A stretch of DNA of 64,000 bases from Solidesulfovibrio magneticus RS-1 (lineage in GTDB: Bacteria > Desulfobacterota > Desulfovibrionia > Desulfovibrionales > Desulfovibrionaceae). The stretch spans positions 1,426,001 to 1,490,000 of the forward strand of contig NC_012796.1 in assembly GCF_000010665.1 (NCBI RefSeq), written 5' to 3'. The notes under the pieces are model-generated. The model worked only from the letters and a program-made list of their open reading frames with translations, did not search any database and was not told the DNA's origin. The position numbers and the translations under genes are program-made. Each line of letters opens with the position of its first letter. The stretch's first letter is position 1. Of the stretch, positions 28,127 through 36,469 are shown in pieces.

Positions 28127-29608
28127 TTAGAGGCCCGGCCAGACGCGGGCGGCAATGGCGTTAAGCGGCTCGGCGGCCAGCCCCAGCACCGGCCCGGGGA
28201 ACAGGCCCAGCCAGACGATGCCGACGGCCAAAAGGGACAGCAGCACCGCCTCCCTGGCGTCCAGGTCGGGGAAGGGGACGGCCGAGCGCGGCGGGCCGTA
28301 GAGCACGTCCCGGGCCAGGCGCAGCAAGTAGACCAAGGTCGCGGCCATGCCGGCCACGGCCAGGCCGGCGGCCAGGACGTTCACCTTGAAAAGCCCGAAA
28401 ACGATCATGGCTTCGCCCACGAACCCGGACAGCCCCGGCAAGGCGGCCGAGGCCAGCACGCAGAAAAGAAACGCCGCGCCGAAATGCGGGGCCTTGTTCC
28501 AGATGCCGCCGAGGATGTCGAAGCGTCGGCTGCCCAGGCGTTCGCCGATGGCTCCGGCCAGGGAGAACAGTCCGCCGGAGGTCAGCGCATGGCTGACCAT
28601 GAGCAGCACCGCGCCGCCCAGGGCCAGCCGGCTGCCCGAAACCATGGCGGCCACGGCCAGGCCCATGTGGCCAATGCTCGAATAGGCGATGAGCCGTTTG
28701 ACGTCTTCCTGGGCCACGGCCACGGCCGAGGCGTAGAACAGTCCGACCAGCCCAAGGACGGTGAGCGCCGGGGCAAAGGCGTGGGCGGCCTCGGGGAAAA
28801 GGGGCAAAGCGAAGCGAATCAGCGCATAGCCGCCGGTCTTGAGGAGCAGGCCGGCCAGGATGAGGCTGCCGGCGGTGGGCGCTTCGGTGTGGGCGTCGGG
28901 CAGCCACATGTGGACCGGCACCAGGGGAATCTTGATGGCGAACGACAGCACGAAGGCGGCGAAAAGCCAGCGGCCGACGTTTTGGGGGATGTCCAGACGG
29001 GTCAGCGCCTCCAGGGCGAAGTTCGGGCCGTCCGGGGCGTTAGCCGAGAGCACGCCCAGGGCGATGACGGCCAGGAACATGAGCAGGCCGCCGGTGGCCG
29101 AGAACAGGAAGAATTTCATGGCCACGCGCAGTTTGTCGCCGTGGCCGAAGACGCCGATGAGGAAAAAGACCGGGATGAGCTGGGCTTCCCAGAAAAGGGC
29201 GAAGAGAAAGACGTCCGAGGCCAGGAAGATGCCCTGGACGGTGGTGAGCGAAGCCAGGATGAGGCCGTGGTAGAGGGCCGGGCGCTCCCGGTCGTCATGG
29301 CGCGAGGCCAACATGCAGCACAGGCCGATAAGCGCGGTCAGGACCACGAAAATGAGGCTCAGGCCGTCCAGGGACAGGCTGTAGCGGATGCCGAAGGACG
29401 GAATCCAGGCGGCGTCCTCGACCAGCTCCGGGCCGAAGGAGCCGGCCGCGAACAGGCCGGCGATCAGGGCGCACAGGGCCAGTTCGCCAAGGGCGGCCAG
29501 CACGGCGAACCGGCGGCAGGCGGCGGCGTCGCCGCGCAAGGCGGGCATGACGCAGGCCGCGACCAGGGGCCAGAAGATGATCAGGGACAGCCAGGGCAAT
29601 TGCCGCAT
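28127..29608 (-). CDS. nuoM: NADH-quinone oxidoreductase subunit M
   Basis: The protein has 493 residues and about 14 membrane segments. Diagnostic segments are FWEAQLIPVFFLIG, KIPLVPVHMWLPDAHTEAPTAGSLILAGLLLKTGGYALIRF, DVKRLIAYSSIGHMG and LPGLSGFVGE. The conserved Glu in the FWEAQ helix and the Lys in LLLKTGGY, both central to proton pumping, are present. The start at 29608 has GGAG seven bases upstream. A dispersed palindrome separates it from nuoL. Confidence 0.96.
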   Translation of the reverse strand: MRQLPWLSLIIFWPLVAACVMPALRGDAAACRRFAVLAALGELALCALIAGLFAAGSFGPELVEDAAWIPSFGIRYSLSLDGLSLIFVVLTALIGLCCMLASRHDDRERPALYHGLILASLTTVQGIFLASDVFLFALFWEAQLIPVFFLIGVFGHGDKLRVAMKFFLFSATGGLLMFLAVIALGVLSANAPDGPNFALEALTRLDIPQNVGRWLFAAFVLSFAIKIPLVPVHMWLPDAHTEAPTAGSLILAGLLLKTGGYALIRFALPLFPEAAHAFAPALTVLGLVGLFYASAVAVAQEDVKRLIAYSSIGHMGLAVAAMVSGSRLALGGAVLLMVSHALTSGGLFSLAGAIGERLGSRRFDILGGIWNKAPHFGAAFLFCVLASAALPGLSGFVGEAMIVFGLFKVNVLAAGLAVAGMAATLVYLLRLARDVLYGPPRSAVPFPDLDAREAVLLSLLAVGIVWLGLFPGPVLGLAAEPLNAIAARVWPGL

Positions 29609-29647
29609 GATGGCTCCATTCTCTACGTTATCCCCCTTTCCCCATAT

Positions 29648-29688
29648 GGGGGGTCCGGGGGCCTCAGGCCCCCGGCCGCCGGAGGCAT
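29648..29688 (-). repeat. Dispersed GC-rich palindromic repeat, copy 5 (inside nuo operon)
   Basis: Common core at 29655-29675. It lies 30 bases after the nuoL stop and 40 bases before the nuoM start, in the orientation of transcription. An intra-operon hairpin of this strength could reduce read-through or protect upstream mRNA. Confidence 0.9.
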
Positions 29689-29717
29689 CTTCTTTCTTCG
29701 TCTCTTCCCTTCCCCCA

Positions 29718-31583
29718 CTACCCCAAACGCGCCGCCAACCAGACCAGTAAAATCGCGCAAGCGCCGAGCAACGTGGCCATGGTGGTGGCCGGGCGGGCCG
29801 AACCCAGGCGGGCGGCGGCCCGGGACAGGCGGCCCACGCCCGAGGCCGTGGCCGTGGCCGCGCCGTCCAGGACGTCCTCGTCCAGGCCGCGCCACAGCCA
29901 GGCGGCCAGCCGCAGGTAGGGCCGGGCGATGGCGCTGAGGCCAAAGGCGTCGAGGCCCAGGCCGGCTGTGAGCGCTCCAGCCGGGGCGGGCGCGGGATGG
30001 CGGGCGGGCTTGTAGAACACCCAGGCCAGCCACAGGCCGGCCAGCGCAATCAGCGCGTCGAGGATTTCCACGAACAGTTCGGCATGTTCGGTTTCGGGCG
30101 GCAGGGGCGCGACGGTGCCGGCCAAGTAGCTGTCGAGCAGGGCCGGGATGCCCAGGAAATGGGGCGGATTGGCGAAGCCGTAGACCACGGCCAGGATGGC
30201 CAGGGGCCATAGCGGGCGTTCCATGCGCCTCAGCGCCGGCTCGGACACGAGCTTGGCCGGATCGGCCGGGTCGCTGAAGAAGGCCACGAAGAGCATGCGG
30301 AAGACGTAGAGGGCGGTGAGAAACGCGGCGGCCGCGCCCATGACGAAGGACAGCAGGAAGATGGGGCCGGGGTGGGCCAGGGCGTCGGCCAGGGCGCGGC
30401 CCTTGCTGAAATAGCCTGAGGTCAGGGGCAGGGCGGCCAGAGCGGCCGCGCCGCAGGCGAAGAGGATAAATAGCCCGGGCAGGGCTTTTCGCAGGCGCGC
30501 GCCCATGCGGAAGATGTCGTGTTCCTCGTGGAAGGCCTGGATCATGACGCCGGCGGTCATGAACAGCAGCGACTTGAAAAAGGCATGGGCCTGCAAGTGG
30601 AAGAACGCGCCGCCGTCGTCGCCGCAGCCGGCGGCCAGGAACATGTAGCCGACCTGGCTGATGGTGGAATAGGCCAGGATGCGTTTGACGTCGCGCTGGG
30701 CCAGGGCGCAGGCCGCGCCGTACAGGGCCGTGGCCGCGCCGACAAAGGCGGCGGCGGCCCCGACCACCGGGGCCATGGCCAGCATGGGGGCCAGACGCAT
30801 GAGCAGATACACGCCGGCCGTGACCATGGTGGCGGCATGGATGAGGGCCGAAACAGGGGTGGGGCCGGCCATGGCGTCGGGTAGCCAGGCCGAAAGCGGC
30901 AGCTGGGCGGATTTGCCGCAGGCGGCGAAGAGGAAGAGCAGCCCGAGCAGGGTGGCCGTTTCCGGCGACATGGTGGCGGCATTTGCCGCTATGCCGGTCA
31001 GCGAGGCCGAGCCGGAGGCGGCGATGATAAGTCCCAGGGCGGCCACGTAGCCGAGATCGCCGATGCGGGTCATGAGGAAGGCCTTGCGGCCGGCGTCCAC
31101 GTTGGGCAGCTCCTCGTGCCAGAAGCCGATGAGCGCGAAGGAGCAAAAGCCCACGCCTTCCCAGCCCAGGAAGAGCAACACGAGGTCGTCGGCCAGGGCG
31201 ATGACCAGCATGAAGAAGACGAAGAGATTCAAGTAGCAGAAATACCGGGCGAAGGATTTGTCTTCGCGCATGTAGACGGCGGAATAGAGATGGATGAGCA
31301 GGGCGACGAAGGCGACGGTGACGCACATGAGCCCGGCCAGCCGGTTGTAGAGCAGGGAGAATTCGGCGGAAAATCCGTCGAAGGCGATCCACTGGCCGAA
31401 GGAGACGGTCACAGGCTGGGGGCCAAGGTTCCAGACGCCGGCCAGGGCGGCGGCCAGGGCGGCGGCCATGGCCAGGGCGGCGAGCCCCCCGGAGGCGGCC
31501 CGGGAGAGTTTTGGGCGCAGGGCGGCCTGGAGCACGGCCCCGGCCAGAGGGAAGGCGAGCAGGCAGGCGAGGGCGGTGGTCAT
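29718..31583 (-). CDS. nuoL: NADH-quinone oxidoreductase subunit L
   Basis: The protein has 621 residues and about 16 membrane segments including the long lateral helix region at the C-terminus. Diagnostic segments are LGWEGVGFCSFALIGFW, GKSAQLPLSAWLPDAMAGPTPVSALIHAATMVTAGVYLLMR, QRDVKRILAYSTISQVGYM and HAFFKSLLFMTAGVMI. It is the most distal proton-pumping subunit of complex I. GGGAGGAG lies four bases before the start. The start overlaps the nuoK stop in ATGA. Confidence 0.97.
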   Translation of the reverse strand: MTTALACLLAFPLAGAVLQAALRPKLSRAASGGLAALAMAAALAAALAGVWNLGPQPVTVSFGQWIAFDGFSAEFSLLYNRLAGLMCVTVAFVALLIHLYSAVYMREDKSFARYFCYLNLFVFFMLVIALADDLVLLFLGWEGVGFCSFALIGFWHEELPNVDAGRKAFLMTRIGDLGYVAALGLIIAASGSASLTGIAANAATMSPETATLLGLLFLFAACGKSAQLPLSAWLPDAMAGPTPVSALIHAATMVTAGVYLLMRLAPMLAMAPVVGAAAAFVGAATALYGAACALAQRDVKRILAYSTISQVGYMFLAAGCGDDGGAFFHLQAHAFFKSLLFMTAGVMIQAFHEEHDIFRMGARLRKALPGLFILFACGAAALAALPLTSGYFSKGRALADALAHPGPIFLLSFVMGAAAAFLTALYVFRMLFVAFFSDPADPAKLVSEPALRRMERPLWPLAILAVVYGFANPPHFLGIPALLDSYLAGTVAPLPPETEHAELFVEILDALIALAGLWLAWVFYKPARHPAPAPAGALTAGLGLDAFGLSAIARPYLRLAAWLWRGLDEDVLDGAATATASGVGRLSRAAARLGSARPATTMATLLGACAILLVWLAARLG

Positions 31584-31891
31584 GACTCCTCCCCGAGGCG
31601 GTCGTAGCTGTCGGCGCGGTCGGTGCCGCCGCCGCGACGGCCGTGGACGAGCAGCGCCAGACCCAGGCCGGCTTCGGCGGAAGCCAGGCCCATGATAATG
31701 ATGACGGCAGCCTGGCCGTCGAGGTTGTTCCAGGCGAGCCCCGCGCCGGCAAAGGCCAGTCCGGCGGCGGCCAGCATGAATTCCACGCCGATGAGGATGA
31801 GGAGAATCGAGCGCCGGGCAGCGGCCATGACGCCGCCGACGGCGAAGAGCAGGGCGGCCACGGCCAGGACATGGGAAAGGGGCACGATCAT
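31580..31891 (-). CDS. nuoK: NADH-quinone oxidoreductase subunit K
   Basis: The protein has 103 residues and three membrane segments. The core GGVMAAARRSILLILIGVEFMLAA contains the conserved Glu of helix 2, and VIIIMGLASAEAGLGLALL the Glu of helix 3; both are needed for proton transfer. The C-terminal tail GRRGGGTDRADSYDRLGEES is charged. It is coupled by 4-base overlaps to both nuoJ and nuoL. Confidence 0.96.
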   Translation of the reverse strand: MIVPLSHVLAVAALLFAVGGVMAAARRSILLILIGVEFMLAAAGLAFAGAGLAWNNLDGQAAVIIIMGLASAEAGLGLALLVHGRRGGGTDRADSYDRLGEES

Positions 31892-32412
31892 GCGGCCCGA
31901 CCTCCGGCGGCGATTTTGCGGCCGGTTTTGCCCCGGCCCAGGAGCATGACGGCGGCCAGGGCGGCAAACAGCAGGATGGAGACGGCCTCCACGGCCAGCC
32001 AGTATTTGTCGAACAGGATGGTCCCCACGGCGGCCGGGCCGGCCATGGCCGCCGGCAGCAGGGTCTTGGCCGTGGGATCGGCCCCGATCAGGGCGAACAG
32101 GGCCACCAGGGTGGCGGCGGCCAGGGTGGCCGGGACGAGGAACCGGCCCGGGGGCAGGGTTCCGTCGCCGGCCGGCAGGCCAAGCAGCATGATGACGAAG
32201 AGAAAGAGCACCATGATGGCTCCGGCGTAGACCACGACGGTCAGCACGCTCGGCAGCGGCGCGCCGAGCACGGCCAGCATGGCTCCCACCGACAGAAACA
32301 CGGCCACGGCGCAGCACACGGCATGGACGGGATTGCGCCGGGTGGCGGTGAGCACGGCCGCGCCCAGGCCCAGGGCGGCGAACAGATAAAACAGCGCGCC
32401 AAGCGGTGTCAT
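31888..32412 (-). CDS. nuoJ: NADH-quinone oxidoreductase subunit J
   Basis: The protein has 174 residues and five membrane segments. The conserved segment VVVYAGAIMVLFLFVIMLL (helix 3, whose pi-bulge is important for coupling) is present, as is the N-terminal ATRRNPVHAV. The start MTPLGALFYL at 32412 has GTGAGGAG upstream; an in-frame ATG 21 bases earlier is less likely. It follows nuoI after 123 bases that hold a palindromic repeat. Confidence 0.95.
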   Translation of the reverse strand: MTPLGALFYLFAALGLGAAVLTATRRNPVHAVCCAVAVFLSVGAMLAVLGAPLPSVLTVVVYAGAIMVLFLFVIMLLGLPAGDGTLPPGRFLVPATLAAATLVALFALIGADPTAKTLLPAAMAGPAAVGTILFDKYWLAVEAVSILLFAALAAVMLLGRGKTGRKIAAGGRAA

Positions 32413-32480
32413 TTTATGCTCCTCACGCGGCATTGCCGGATACTTCTCACACCCAGCCTCGCTTTCTTTTTACCCCATTT

Positions 32481-32519
32481 GGGGGGTCCGGGGGCCTCAG
32501 GCCCCCGGCCGCCGGAGGC
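32481..32519 (-). repeat. Dispersed GC-rich palindromic repeat, copy 6 (inside nuo operon)
   Basis: Common core at 32488-32508. It lies 16 bases after the nuoI stop and 68 bases before the nuoJ start, in the orientation of transcription, and separates the hydrophilic-arm genes (nuoA-I) from the membrane-arm genes (nuoJ-N). Confidence 0.9.
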
Positions 32520-32535
32520 TCTTTTCTTTTCTCCA

Positions 32536-33093
32536 TCAAGGCATGATGCTCTTCACATCCACCGGTTCGTCCTCGTCGATATGGCTGCCCTTGGGCGTGC
32601 CGGCGGCGACGCCGGCGTGGGCGTAGAAGTCGTAGTCGGGATGCTTGCCGCCGTGGTCCACGAGCAATTGCTCCTTTTCGTAGACGAAGTCGGCGATGTC
32701 GTCCTTGCAGAAGGCGAATTCGGGCGTGAGCTGCAGGGCCAGGGTGGGGCAGGCCTCCTCGCACAGGCCGCAGTAGATGCAGCGGGCGAAGTTGATGCGA
32801 AACCAGGCGGCGCGGCGGCGGCCGTTTTCGCCTTCCTCGGACTGCATGGAGATGCAGTTGACCGGGCAGGCCCCGGAGCAGAGGTAGCAGGCCACGCAGC
32901 GTTCGTTGCCGTCCGGGGAGCGGGTGAGGATGATGCGGCCGCGCGTGCGCGCGGGCATGGGCCGCTTGTATTCCGGGTACTGCTCGGTGACGGGCTTGCG
33001 GAACAGGTGCGTCAGCGTGGCGGCATACGAGCCGGCCAGGCCGGCCGCGCCTTCGATGACCGCCCCGAGCAGGCTTTGTTTTTCGTCGGCCAT
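32536..33093 (-). CDS. nuoI: NADH-quinone oxidoreductase subunit I (2x[4Fe-4S])
   Basis: The protein has 185 residues. An N-terminal amphipathic helix region (1-50) is followed by two [4Fe-4S] motifs: C66, C69, C72, C76 and C105, C108, C111, C115, the ligands of clusters N6a and N6b with the usual crossed pattern. The protein carries electrons from NuoG to the N2 cluster. The C-terminal tail after residue 140 is longer than in E. coli. It lies eight bases after nuoH. Confidence 0.97.
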   Translation of the reverse strand: MADEKQSLLGAVIEGAAGLAGSYAATLTHLFRKPVTEQYPEYKRPMPARTRGRIILTRSPDGNERCVACYLCSGACPVNCISMQSEEGENGRRRAAWFRINFARCIYCGLCEEACPTLALQLTPEFAFCKDDIADFVYEKEQLLVDHGGKHPDYDFYAHAGVAAGTPKGSHIDEDEPVDVKSIMP

Positions 33094-33101
33094 GGATTGC
33101 C

Positions 33102-34097
33102 TCAGGCGGCGGCCACGAGAATCGCGCCGGTTAGAAGGACATTTACAAGGGCCAGGGGCACGAGAACCTTCCAGCCCAGGGCCATGAGCTGGTCGTAGCG
33201 CAGGCGCGGCAGCGAGGCCCGGGTCCAGATGAGAAAGACCGGCACGGCCAGGACCTTGATCCCAAGCCAGACAATGGGCGGCAGGATGGGGCCGTGCCAG
33301 CCGCCCAGGAAAAAGACGGCGATAAGCGCGCCCAGAAGCACCATGTTGACGTATTCGCCGACGAAGAAGAGCGCGAAACGCATGCCGGAATATTCGGTGT
33401 GGAAGCCGGCCTGCAGCTCGTTTTCGGCCTCGGGCAGGTCGAAGGGGATGCGCTTGGTTTCGGCCAGGGCGGCGATGATGAAGAGGATGAAGGCAAAGGG
33501 TTCGGTGACGGCAAAGGGCAGCCCGGACTGGGCGGCCACGATGTCGGAGAGGTCGAGCGAGCGCGCCCGCATGACCACGGGCACAAGCGACAGCCCCAGG
33601 GCCAGCTCGTAGCTGATCATCTGGGCCGCGCCGCGAATGCCGCCAAGCAGGCTGTACTTGTTGTCCGAGGTCCAAGCCCCCAGGGCCAGGCCGTAGACGG
33701 CCAGGGACGACAGGGCCAGGACCAGCAGCAGCCCGACGTTGGTGCGCACGATGACCTGGGGCACGGCGTGCCCCAGGATGGTGAGCGTCTCGCCAAAGGG
33801 CACCAGCATGAAGGCAAGTAGCGCCATGCCGGCGACCACGGCCGGGGCCACGAGGAAGATGCGGCGGTCCACGCCGTCGGGGATGATGTCTTCTTTCAGC
33901 AGCATCTTGAGGCCGTCGGCCAGGGGCTGGAGCAGGCCGAAGTAGCCGACCCGGTTGGGGCCGTAGCGGACCTGGAAGCGCCCGAGGAGCTTTCGCTCCA
34001 GGAGAATCATGTAGGCGGCCAGCCCCAGGGCCACAGCCAGGGCCACGGCCATTTTGACGAGCATGACGCCGACGCCGATGAGCAGTTCCGCGGTCAT
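33102..34097 (-). CDS. nuoH: NADH-quinone oxidoreductase subunit H
   Basis: The protein has 331 residues and eight membrane segments. Diagnostic segments are ERKLLGRFQVRYGPNRVGYFGLLQPLADGLKMLLKED and KRIPFDLPEAENELQAGFHTEYSG, which form the quinone-chamber loops and the charged channel with conserved Glu residues. It joins the hydrophilic and membrane arms. It overlaps nuoG by four bases. Confidence 0.97.
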   Translation of the reverse strand: MTAELLIGVGVMLVKMAVALAVALGLAAYMILLERKLLGRFQVRYGPNRVGYFGLLQPLADGLKMLLKEDIIPDGVDRRIFLVAPAVVAGMALLAFMLVPFGETLTILGHAVPQVIVRTNVGLLLVLALSSLAVYGLALGAWTSDNKYSLLGGIRGAAQMISYELALGLSLVPVVMRARSLDLSDIVAAQSGLPFAVTEPFAFILFIIAALAETKRIPFDLPEAENELQAGFHTEYSGMRFALFFVGEYVNMVLLGALIAVFFLGGWHGPILPPIVWLGIKVLAVPVFLIWTRASLPRLRYDQLMALGWKVLVPLALVNVLLTGAILVAAA

Positions 34098-36469
34098 GAC
34101 GTTTTCCTCCGGCCCAAGTCGTCTGGTCCAATCGTCGGGGGCAGGGCGGCGAATTGCGGCAGCCGGGGCACGACCACCACGCCAAGGGCCACGCCGCGAT
34201 GCAGGCGTACGGCGGCCGTGGCCGGCGCGTCGCCGCAGTCCAGGGCGACCGTCGCGCCGTCGGCGAGGTTCAGCCCCGCCGCGTCGTCAGGATGGAGCAG
34301 GACCACGGCCGGGCCGGTCTTGTCGGCGGTGAGCGGCGCGTAGCGGGACAGCTCGTCGCCGCCGAAAAACGGCGTTTCCAGGACCACGGCCAGGCCTTCG
34401 GCCGGCTGGGCCGGAGGTGATTCGGGCGCGGCCGGCTCCCGGCCGGGGTAGGCCGGACGCTGGCCTTCGTCGGGAAGCGTCGCCGGGTCCAGGCCGGCCA
34501 GGACGGGATGGGCGGCCAGGGCCTCGGCCAGGGGATGGCGCGGCAGCTCCAAATTCAGGGCGCGGCCCAGGCGGTCGCACCAGAAGGCGGCCGGGGCCGG
34601 GTCCGTGCCAGGGAGCGGCCGGGCGTAGTCCCGGGGCGGATGGTCGCCCGCGCCGTCGGCCAGCACGGACAGGCTCGGGGCCTGGACCGGTTCGGCGCGC
34701 TGCAGCCGGCCGTCGCTGGCGGCCAGGGTCCCGCCGGTCTCGAACAGGGCGGCGGTAGGCAAGAACACCTGGGCGGCGGCCACGGTGGGCGTGGGCAGAT
34801 GATCAAGGACGATCAGGGCCTCCAGGGCGGGGAGGCGAGCGGCCAGGGCCGGGGCGGCGGTAAAGAGGTCGGTTTCCACGGCCACCACGGCCTTGATCCG
34901 GCCGGCGGCCACGTCTTCGGCCAGCTCGTCCAGGCCCGGGGCGTCGGCCGGGGCCAGCAAGGCCGCGCCGGCCGTGCCGGCCGCCGTCAGCACCGGCAGC
35001 AGCCCGAAACGGTCGTCGCCCGGCAAGTGGGCGGCCAGGGCCGGGGCGTACACGATGGCCGGGCGCTTGGCCCCGGCCATGGCCTTGGCCAGGGCTTCCA
35101 GACGCGGCCACAGCTCGGGAGCCAGAGGGAATTTTTGCTGGATAAGCCCCGAGGCGTCCGCGTCGGCTCCGGCCACGGCCAGGACCGCCGCCAACTGGCG
35201 CGGGGCCAGGGGCAGGTGGACATGGTCCAGGGGCAGGGCCAGGGGCCGGGGATCGGCCAGGAAGACCGCGGCTCCGGCCCGGGCGGCCTGGCGCAGGGCG
35301 AGCGTCAGCATGGGCGCGTCGGCAAGGGGCGAAACGCCCACCACCAGCACGGCGTCGGCCTTGGTGAGATCGGCCAGGGATCGGGCCCGGGGCGGGGTCA
35401 GGGCATACAGCGCCTGCCGGGCTTGTTCCTGCGCCTTGGCGGCGGCGAAAAAGGCCGGCGGGCGCCAGCCGGCCGCCCGGGCCAGGGCGGTGAGCGCGGC
35501 CTGGGTCTCCATGGCGGAACGCTGGCCGCCGACGACGGCCACGGCAGCCGGGCCGTGGCGTTTGGCCGCCGCAGCCAGCAGTCCGGCGGCGGCCCGCAGG
35601 GCCTCATCCACCGAGGCCGGCCGGCCGGCGGCCAGGGGCGCGCGGGGCCGGTCCTGGGCGGACTGGTAGCCAAAGCCGTAACGCCCCCGGTCGCAGATAA
35701 ACGCGCCGTTTATGGCGGCGTTGTCCCGGGCCTCGATACGGGCCACCCGGCGGTAGCGCGACAGTACCGTGACGTTGCAGCCGAGCGAACAATGCAGGCA
35801 CACTGACGGAGCACGCTGGCAGTCCCAACGCCGGGCCACGAACCGGCCGGGCTTGTCGGTCAGCGTGCCGGTGGGGCACAGGTCGGCCAGATTGCCGGCA
35901 AAGGGATTATCCAGGGGACCATCCTCGAACCGGCCGAAATAGACGCGGTTGGCGTTTTGCATGGGGCCGAAATCGCGGTAGCCGCAATACTCCTGATAGA
36001 ACCGGGCGCAGCGGTAGCAGTGGATGCAGCGGTTCATCTCGTGCTGGATAAACGGCCCCAGGTTCTGGTCCTGGTAGGTGCGCTTGCGGCCCGGGAAGCG
36101 GCGCAGGCTATGGCCGCCGGAAATGGTCTCGTCCTGGAGCAGGCAGTGGCCGCCCTCGTCGCAGACCGGGCAGTCGTGGGGGTGGTTGGCCATGAGCAGT
36201 TCGATGATCTGGCGGCGAAAGGCCACGGCCTTGGGGTGGCCGGTCTCCACCACCATGCCGTCGGCGGCCGGGGTCATGCAGCTCATCTCCAGGCCCTTGA
36301 CCGGCCCCTCGACGAACATCACGGCGCACAGCCGGCAGGCTCCGGCCGCGCCCAGGGATTTGTGCCAGCAAAAGCGCGGGATCATGATGCCCGCCCGCTC
36401 GGCGGCCTCGATGACCGAAACGCCCTTGTCCACGGTAACGGGGCGACCGTCGATGATCAGATCGGGCAT
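34094..36469 (-). CDS. nuoG: NADH-quinone oxidoreductase subunit G
   Basis: The protein has 791 residues. The N-terminal [2Fe-2S] domain has C34, C45, C48, C64 (N1b). The His-ligated [4Fe-4S] site N5 uses H96, C100, C103, C109, and N4 uses C148, C151, C154, C198. A molybdopterin-oxidoreductase-like domain follows and starts with Cys-x2-Cys-x3-Cys-x27-Cys (C224, C227, C231, C259), so the extra N7 cluster is present as in E. coli and Thermus. No molybdenum site is expected. The start at 36469 has GGAGG seven bases upstream and overlaps the end of nuoF by 13 bases. Confidence 0.96.
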   Translation of the reverse strand: MPDLIIDGRPVTVDKGVSVIEAAERAGIMIPRFCWHKSLGAAGACRLCAVMFVEGPVKGLEMSCMTPAADGMVVETGHPKAVAFRRQIIELLMANHPHDCPVCDEGGHCLLQDETISGGHSLRRFPGRKRTYQDQNLGPFIQHEMNRCIHCYRCARFYQEYCGYRDFGPMQNANRVYFGRFEDGPLDNPFAGNLADLCPTGTLTDKPGRFVARRWDCQRAPSVCLHCSLGCNVTVLSRYRRVARIEARDNAAINGAFICDRGRYGFGYQSAQDRPRAPLAAGRPASVDEALRAAAGLLAAAAKRHGPAAVAVVGGQRSAMETQAALTALARAAGWRPPAFFAAAKAQEQARQALYALTPPRARSLADLTKADAVLVVGVSPLADAPMLTLALRQAARAGAAVFLADPRPLALPLDHVHLPLAPRQLAAVLAVAGADADASGLIQQKFPLAPELWPRLEALAKAMAGAKRPAIVYAPALAAHLPGDDRFGLLPVLTAAGTAGAALLAPADAPGLDELAEDVAAGRIKAVVAVETDLFTAAPALAARLPALEALIVLDHLPTPTVAAAQVFLPTAALFETGGTLAASDGRLQRAEPVQAPSLSVLADGAGDHPPRDYARPLPGTDPAPAAFWCDRLGRALNLELPRHPLAEALAAHPVLAGLDPATLPDEGQRPAYPGREPAAPESPPAQPAEGLAVVLETPFFGGDELSRYAPLTADKTGPAVVLLHPDDAAGLNLADGATVALDCGDAPATAAVRLHRGVALGVVVVPRLPQFAALPPTIGPDDLGRRKTS

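Noticed and set aside
26678-29938. Long plus-strand open frame of over 1000 codons opposite nuoM and nuoN
   Set aside because: It is an antisense shadow caused by high GC content and has Gly/Gln/His-rich low-complexity composition. The minus strand encodes clear complex I subunits.
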